Assembly: GCF_016907475.1 (NCBI RefSeq)
Contig: NZ_JAFBCA010000001.1
Location: 1,550,001-1,614,000, forward strand
DNA: 64,000 nucleotides
Direction: 5' to 3'
Source of the DNA: Nocardioides cavernae
GTDB taxonomy: Bacteria > Actinomycetota > Actinomycetes > Propionibacteriales > Nocardioidaceae
The notes below the pieces were generated by a model. The model did no database searches and was not told the origin of the DNA. It saw only the letters and a list, made by a program, of their open reading frames with translations. A program made the translations under genes and the position numbers. How positions within the stretch are numbered: position 1 is the stretch's first letter; the number at the start of each line of letters is the position of its first letter. Shown one piece after another: positions 59,272-64,000 of the stretch.

Positions 59272-60527
59272 GTGGTGACCGCGGCGCCGTCGAGGCGCGG
59301 GATCCGGGTGGCGGCGGCGAGGACCGCGAGCGCGAGCAGCGCGGCGACGGTCGCCATGGCGGCGGTCGGGCCGAGCAGCAGCCACAGCACGCCGAAGCCT
59401 GCCGAGGCGAGCATCCGGGCGAGCGCCACCACCGTCTGGGCGGCGGCGATGCCGCTGGACCGCGCTTGCACGGGGACCAGGCGGCCTGCGATGGCGGCGA
59501 TGACACCGTCGGTCGCGGCGTAGAAGGTGCCCAGGAGGAGCAGCGTGCCGACGGTCGCGGCGGCGGTCGAGGTCGGGAGGACCGCGCACAGGTAGGCGCC
59601 GACGAGGGCGAGGTGGCCCACGACCAGGGTGCGGGCGCGCCCCACGCGGTCGGCCAGGCGGCCGATCGGCACGGCCAGCAGCAGGTAGGCGACGTTGGTG
59701 CCGACGTAGAAGAGGGGGAACCAGGCCACGTTGACGCCGCCGTGGTCGAGCAGCGCGAGGTAGATGAACCCGTCACTGATCGTCAGCAGGCCCAGCACGC
59801 CCGCCACCGCGAGCAGCGGTCGAAGCCGTCGGTCGGTCAGGTCGCGCCACCGGAACGGCGGCGGGGTCGGCCCGCTGCTGGCGTCCCGGTCGCGCCGGGC
59901 GCGGACGTCGGGACCGAGCAGGCCGAGGAGGGCCACGCCGGCGAGGGCGAAGGCCAGCGAGACCACGAGCACGACCGAGTAGCCGTCGGGCACGACCACC
60001 AGCAGGCCGAAGGCGATGAGCGGTCCGAGCGCCGCGCCGATGGTGTCGAGCATCCGGTGCACGCCGAAGGCACGGCCGAGGTGCTCGGTGGGCGTGGCGG
60101 TGCTGATCATGGCGTCGCGGGGCGCCGTCCTGATGCCCTTGCCGATCCGGTCGGCGGTGACCACGGCGGCGATCCCGGCCGCGCCCGAGGCGAACAGCAG
60201 GAACACGCGGGCGACGGCGGAGAGCCCGTAGCCCAGGAAGGCGACCCACTTCGGGCGGTCCGAGGCGTCGGCGAGCCAGCCGCCGCCGAGGCGGACCAGC
60301 GCGCTGACACCCTGGTAGAGGCCGTCGATGAGGCCGTACGCCACTGGCGTGAGGCCGACGACCGCGGTGAGGTAGAGCGGGAGGATCGCGGAGACCGACT
60401 CCGACGACACGTCGGTCAGCAACGACACGATCCCGAGCGTGATGACGACCCGACCCACGGGGGGCCGGGTCGAGGACGAGCCGCGGGTGGTGCCGCCGGC
60501 GGGCCGGTCGCGGACGGAGATGTACAT
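59268..60527 (-). CDS. MFS transporter
   Basis: 419 aa with 11-12 hydrophobic segments; the loop motif YGLSAVARVFLLF and RIGKGIRTAPRDAMIS at 2-3 are MFS-like (GxxxDRxGRR variants: LADRVGRARTLV). Substrate unknown; may export a polysaccharide-related metabolite or drug. ATG 60527 lies 4 nt downstream of the lipoprotein stop (60532) and gives MYISVRDRP, with only weak SD. A longer start would overlap the lipoprotein gene. Confidence 0.82.
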   Translation of the reverse strand: MYISVRDRPAGGTTRGSSSTRPPVGRVVITLGIVSLLTDVSSESVSAILPLYLTAVVGLTPVAYGLIDGLYQGVSALVRLGGGWLADASDRPKWVAFLGYGLSAVARVFLLFASGAAGIAAVVTADRIGKGIRTAPRDAMISTATPTEHLGRAFGVHRMLDTIGAALGPLIAFGLLVVVPDGYSVVLVVSLAFALAGVALLGLLGPDVRARRDRDASSGPTPPPFRWRDLTDRRLRPLLAVAGVLGLLTISDGFIYLALLDHGGVNVAWFPLFYVGTNVAYLLLAVPIGRLADRVGRARTLVVGHLALVGAYLCAVLPTSTAAATVGTLLLLGTFYAATDGVIAAIAGRLVPVQARSSGIAAAQTVVALARMLASAGFGVLWLLLGPTAAMATVAALLALAVLAAATRIPRLDGAAVTT

Positions 60528-60531
60528 CGGC

Positions 60532-61320
60532 TCACCCGCCCGTGGCGCGAAGCGAGGCGTGTACGGCGTAGCTCGACCCGGATCCTCGGGGGCTGACCGT
60601 GACGGTGACGACGCTGTCACCCCGCCGGAACGAGGCCGCTTGGGACCCGGCGACGCTCGGCGGCGGCGCCGTCTCGTCCATGCCGCGACGAGCGAGGCGG
60701 GTGCGGTAGGCGATCAGGACCTGCGCCGGTGAGAGGGACGTCGTCGCCACCAGCCCGACCTGCAGGCGGTCGCCCATCGGCGAGAGGCTGCTGCTCTCGA
60801 CGCGGGCGCCCCGGGGCGGGCGCAGGGCGTCGGGGAACTGCCGCAGCAGCCGGCCCTGCGCGTTGGCGCTGCGGGGGAGAGGCGTCGTGACGAGCGGCGC
60901 GGGGTTCGTCGGCGCCAGCAGCTCCGAGAGGCTGGAGACGGGGGACTCGGGTGCTTCGGGCATCTCGAGCGCGGGCGCGGAGCCCGGTGCGGTGGTGTCC
61001 GTGCCGTCCCCGTCGGAGTCGTCACTGCTGGTGTCGGGCGAGGCGCTCGGGCTGGGCTCCGGTGACTGGCCGCTGCCGTCGACCCCGTCCGTCGCCCCGT
61101 CCGTCCCCTCGCCGGTCGACTGGTCCTTGGCCCGGTCCTTCTTCCGGCCCGGCTCCTTCGAGCCGGCTCCGGCCGACGGGGACCCGGTGGCATCCGGGGA
61201 AGCGGTCGAGGACACGGTCGGTGGCACGGCGTCCGGGGACGCCCCGTCGGCGCCGCAGCCGCCGAGGAGCAAGCAGGCCACGACGCCGATCACGGCGACC
61301 CGTACAGGTCTGGTGTTCAT
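60532..61320 (-). CDS. lipoprotein with Ser/Thr/Asp-rich linker
   Basis: 262 aa. Lipobox VACLLLGGC with the lipidated Cys22. A low-complexity linker of Asp, Ser, Thr, Gly and Pro (~25-120) precedes a globular domain (~140-262; VGLVATTSLSPAQVLIAYRTRL, SQAASFRRGDSVVTVTVSP) of unknown family. Anchored to the outer face of the membrane. ATG 61320 preferred over GTG 61338, which would put a charged stretch before the signal. Operon with the MFS and TolB-like genes. Confidence 0.78.
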   Translation of the reverse strand: MNTRPVRVAVIGVVACLLLGGCGADGASPDAVPPTVSSTASPDATGSPSAGAGSKEPGRKKDRAKDQSTGEGTDGATDGVDGSGQSPEPSPSASPDTSSDDSDGDGTDTTAPGSAPALEMPEAPESPVSSLSELLAPTNPAPLVTTPLPRSANAQGRLLRQFPDALRPPRGARVESSSLSPMGDRLQVGLVATTSLSPAQVLIAYRTRLARRGMDETAPPPSVAGSQAASFRRGDSVVTVTVSPRGSGSSYAVHASLRATGG

Positions 61321-61366
61321 CTGATGGTCGACCCCCACGGTCGTTGACGAGACGGTGCCCGCGCGG

Positions 61367-62959
61367 TCAGTATGCGCCGCGGTGACCGAGCACCGCTCGC
61401 ACTGTGCGGACGAGGATCGAGAGGTCGTGGCGCAGCGACCAGTTCTCGACGTACTTCAGGTCGAGCCGCACCGACTCGGCCCAGGTGAGGTCGGAGCGGC
61501 CCGACACCTGCCACAGGCCGGTCACGCCCGGCTTGACCACGAGCCGGCGCCGCGGGTCGACGTCGTAGCGGGCCACCTCGCACGGCAGGGCCGGGCGGGG
61601 TCCCACGAGGGACATGTCGCCGCGGACGACGTTCCACAGCTGCGGCAGCTCGTCGAGCGAGTAGCGGCGCAGCTTGCTGCCCAGCGGCGTGATCCGCGGG
61701 TCCTGCGCGATCTTGAACAGGACGCCGTCCTTCTCGTTGTCCTCGCCCATCCCGAGTCGTGCCGTCTCGGCGTCGATGCCCATCGAGCGCAGCTTCAGCA
61801 TGGTGAAGGGGATGCCGTCGCGCCCGATGCGCTCCTGGCGGAAGAACGCGGGGCCGGGGGTCTCCATCCGGATGGCCACGGCGAGGGCGGCCAGCACCGG
61901 GAGGGAGAGGACCAGCGCGACGAGCGCGAGGGTCCGCTCGACCAGGTCCTTCAGCAGCCGGCGCGGTCCCCTGAGGGTCGGCTTGCCGACGTGCAGCACG
62001 CCGAGGCCGGCGGTCGACATCACCCGGGTCCGCTGGGGCTCCACGTCGAGCAGGCCCGTGCCGAGGAAGAGCTCGGTGCCCAGGCCGGACAGGGACCAGT
62101 GGAGCCGGCGCACCTCGGCGGGCGACAGCTTCGCGCCGGGCAGCACCACCAGGGCGTCGGCGCCGTGGTCGTGGGCCGCCGTCGAGGAGGCCTGGAGGCC
62201 CACGTAGACCGGCACGTCGCCCTCCACCGGGGTCTTGGACGCACGGGTGAGGCAGGCCGCGACCACCTCGTGGGTGCCGCTCGCCCGGAGGTGTGCCACA
62301 GCCTCCCGGACGTCGCGCGGGCGGCCGGCCAGCACGACGCGCGGGAGGGGACGGCGTACGCCGGCGACGAACGGCAGGGCGCTGGCGACGGTGAAGCCGG
62401 CCACCAGCGCGGCGAGGGCCAGCGGGTCGGCGTGCCACACCAGCGGCGAGACCGCCAGGGTGAGCACGGCCGTGCGGGCGCCGGCGGCGAGGACCACGCC
62501 CAGCCGGGCGCCACGGGACTGCCCGAGCGCCTGGCGCCGGTAGCGACCCGACACGGCGAGCAGCGGCGGCCACGCCAGGGCCGTCGCGATCGCGGCGGGA
62601 AGCTCGAGCCGGCCCTGGGACACCGACACGGCGGCGAGTCCCAGCGCGAGCACGAGGTCGAGGACGAGCGCCGGCCACATCGGGGCCGGCCGGGTGGCCC
62701 TCCGCTGCGGCAGCTCCGGGACGACGGTCGCGACGACCGGCTCCGGGACGGCCGTCGGCACGAGCACGGCCGCGTCGACGAGCGGCAGGGTGGTGACCCC
62801 TCGCGGGCGGGGGATCTGCCTGTCCAGCAGGCCACCGTCCGCAGTGACGACGTCGGCCACCATGTCGGCCACCCTGTCCGCCACGTCGGTCACCGGGTTC
62901 GGTGCCACGACAGGCACCACCCCGGACACCATGTCGGTCACGACCTGCGTCATTCCCAT
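61367..62959 (-). CDS. polyprenyl glycosylphosphotransferase (priming sugar transferase)
   Basis: 530 aa. N-terminal ~100 soluble residues, 4-5 membrane helices (ALVLDLVLALGLAAVSVS, AGARTAVLTLAVSPLVW), a CoA_binding_3/Rossmann-like loop region, and the C-terminal Bac_transf domain starting at KDLVERTLALVALVLSLP with FRQERIGRDGIPFTMLKLRSM, ITPLGSKLRRYSLDELPQLWNV and LVGPRPALP. Transfers a sugar-1-phosphate to undecaprenyl phosphate to start each repeat unit (WbaP/WcaJ role). GGAGG 7 nt before ATG 62959. Confidence 0.9.
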   Translation of the reverse strand: MGMTQVVTDMVSGVVPVVAPNPVTDVADRVADMVADVVTADGGLLDRQIPRPRGVTTLPLVDAAVLVPTAVPEPVVATVVPELPQRRATRPAPMWPALVLDLVLALGLAAVSVSQGRLELPAAIATALAWPPLLAVSGRYRRQALGQSRGARLGVVLAAGARTAVLTLAVSPLVWHADPLALAALVAGFTVASALPFVAGVRRPLPRVVLAGRPRDVREAVAHLRASGTHEVVAACLTRASKTPVEGDVPVYVGLQASSTAAHDHGADALVVLPGAKLSPAEVRRLHWSLSGLGTELFLGTGLLDVEPQRTRVMSTAGLGVLHVGKPTLRGPRRLLKDLVERTLALVALVLSLPVLAALAVAIRMETPGPAFFRQERIGRDGIPFTMLKLRSMGIDAETARLGMGEDNEKDGVLFKIAQDPRITPLGSKLRRYSLDELPQLWNVVRGDMSLVGPRPALPCEVARYDVDPRRRLVVKPGVTGLWQVSGRSDLTWAESVRLDLKYVENWSLRHDLSILVRTVRAVLGHRGAY

Positions 62960-63011
62960 CAACCCCCCTCCGGGACACCGCCCAAGGCGCCCCGTTGCTG
63001 ACCTTGCAGCG

Positions 63012-63053
63012 AGCCTAGGAACGCCCACCGGGTGGGGCATGCCGCAAATGAGC
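63012..63053 (-). promoter_or_regulatory. AT-centred box plus -10 of the priming transferase gene
   Basis: Plus-strand CCGC-AAATG-AGC (63042-63053) and minus-strand -10 TAGGCT (63017-63012): centre near -42. Shares AAATGRGCGAAAGCC with the 23507 site. The rest of the 387-bp gap 62960-63346 shows only the terminator at 63247. Confidence 0.5.
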
Positions 63054-63246
63054 GAAAGCCGTGCACACCCGGGAGATACCCATTCAGAGGGATGGGCAGT
63101 TCCGGCCGGCCGGACCTACTCTCGAAGAGGTGCACCAAGCACTGGTTCGCTCTTCTCGGGCCAGCCCCGCACTGGCCGCCTCCTGGTGGCCGCTGGCGTG
63201 ACGCGGAACCCCACGCTTCGTCACCCGGAACCGATGCGAACCAGTG

Positions 63247-63279
63247 GCGGCGGTCGAGGTCCCCCTCCTCGACCGCCGC
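63247..63279 (-). terminator. strong hairpin downstream of the response regulator
   Basis: GCGGCGGTCGAGG (63247-63259) and CCTCGACCGCCGC (63267-63279) form a perfect 13-bp stem with a 7-nt loop, 68 nt beyond the stop of the minus-strand regulator gene. No T-tract. Confidence 0.65.
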
Positions 63280-63346
63280 TTCCGCGTGCACGCCGTGGCT
63301 CCCCAGCCGGCGCGTGGCTCGGCACCCGTCCGTCGAGCCGGTGGGC

Positions 63347-64000
63347 TCAGGCGCCGACCTTCCAGCCGACCTGGTTGGCCATCCCGACGGCGGCGAGCTG
63401 CGAGGAGACCTCGAGCTTGCCCAGGATCGACTTCACCTGGGTGCGGACCGTCGCCTCCGACACCACGCTGTCCTGGGCGATCGCCCGCACGGTGCGACCC
63501 TCGATGAGGGCGCCGAGCACCTGCCGCTCGCGCGGCGTGAGCAGGTCGAGGCGGCGGCGTACGTCGTCGTGGGCCTGGCGGTCGCGGGCCCAGGCCTCGA
63601 GCAACGACTCGAGCTCCTCGCGCGTGACCACCGGCAGCCCCTGGTGCAGCCGCCGCACGGTGGCGAGCGCCTGCTGGAGGGCACCGGTCTTCGACAGCAC
63701 CTTGCGTGCCCCGAGCCGCATGCACGCTCCCCAGCGCCCGACGTCGTCCGACGCCGTCAGCACCACGACGTTGGCGTTGGCCCGGGCGAGCGGCGCGACG
63801 AGGTTCATCCCGTCGCCGAACCGGCCGAGGTCGAGGTCGAGCAGGACCGTGCGGGGGTTGGCCCGCAGCGCGAGCGACCTCAGCGTGGCCATCGACCCGC
63901 CCTCGTCCGGCGGCTCCAAGCGTCGTACGTCGTAGCCCTCCAGGGAGAGGGCGAGCTCGAGCGACTCCGCGAAGAGCACGTGGTCGTCGATGATCAGGAC
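63347..64000 (-). CDS. NarL/LuxR-family response regulator (N-terminus outside window)
   Basis: 217 codons in window; the frame is open through base 64000. The visible N-terminal end is VLIIDDHVLFAESLELALSLE, the usual start of a receiver domain, so only a few residues are missing. The phosphorylatable Asp is in VLLDLDLGRFGDG (~57-60 of visible part). C-terminal LuxR helix-turn-helix: LTPRERQVLGALIEGRTVRAI and SEATVRTQVKSILGKLEVSS. A two-component transcription factor; no kinase is in the window. By position it may control the polysaccharide locus. Confidence 0.9.
   Translation of the reverse strand, partial: VLIIDDHVLFAESLELALSLEGYDVRRLEPPDEGGSMATLRSLALRANPRTVLLDLDLGRFGDGMNLVAPLARANANVVVLTASDDVGRWGACMRLGARKVLSKTGALQQALATVRRLHQGLPVVTREELESLLEAWARDRQAHDDVRRRLDLLTPRERQVLGALIEGRTVRAIAQDSVVSEATVRTQVKSILGKLEVSSQLAAVGMANQVGWKVGA

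Overview
The window is GC-rich, densely coded DNA from an actinobacterium. The gene order glmU-prs-(pepN)-rplY-pth, an LigC-type DNA ligase, GTG starts, 4-base ATGA/GTGA gene overlaps and TAnnnT promoters set 6-7 nt before start codons (leaderless mRNAs) suggest a Nocardioides-like member of the Nocardioidaceae. The assignment is from style and gene content, not from a marker gene comparison.

Layout. (1) 1-3507: a GT4-Stealth phosphotransferase fusion cut by the left edge, divergent from a PAPS-type sulfotransferase. (2) 3536-8755: a small hypothetical protein, LigC, and an operon of two interleaved ABC-2 exporters. (3) 8987-9339: four perfect 64-bp tandem repeats that run into a tRNA-Gln(UUG)-like gene. 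(4) 9340-15906: zinc alcohol dehydrogenase, a DUF4389-type membrane protein, a trehalose synthase (TreT), a SulP transporter and an uncharacterised protein. (5) 16010-22724: the housekeeping block glmU, prs, pepN, rplY (ctc), pth. (6) 22801-64000: a roughly 40-kb cell-surface polysaccharide locus that runs to the right edge.

The polysaccharide locus contains a nucleotide-sugar module (WbpD-, WbpB- and WbpE-like enzymes, an epimerase, a second DegT aminotransferase and a NeuD/PglD-like acetyltransferase), several glycosyltransferases, a flippase fused to a glycosyltransferase, a Wzy-like polymerase, two Wzz-like chain-length proteins without kinase domains, a priming glycosylphosphotransferase, an LCP-like protein, a deacetylase, and large secreted proteins (DMFase-like with DUF4082/Big_5 repeats; two parallel beta-helix paralogues). 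Embedded at 42102-51822 is a carrier-protein chemistry module: two acyl carrier proteins, an AMP-forming ligase, a PLP decarboxylase, an AsnB amidotransferase, a NadE-like amidoligase, a hexapeptide acyltransferase carrying a degenerate ACP domain, and an AcpS phosphopantetheinyl transferase. By analogy with BtrI/J/K of butirosin biosynthesis, I infer that it charges an amino acid on a carrier, decarboxylates it, and delivers an amine or acyl group to the polysaccharide.

Nearly every transcription unit of the locus has an unusual AT-centred box (pattern CCCC-AAAT-GGGG) in its promoter region. Measured from the predicted +1, the box centre lies either near -42 or near -60, the classical class II and class I activator positions. 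No such box was seen in the housekeeping part. This points to one regulator controlling the whole locus; the LuxR-type response regulator at the right edge is a candidate.
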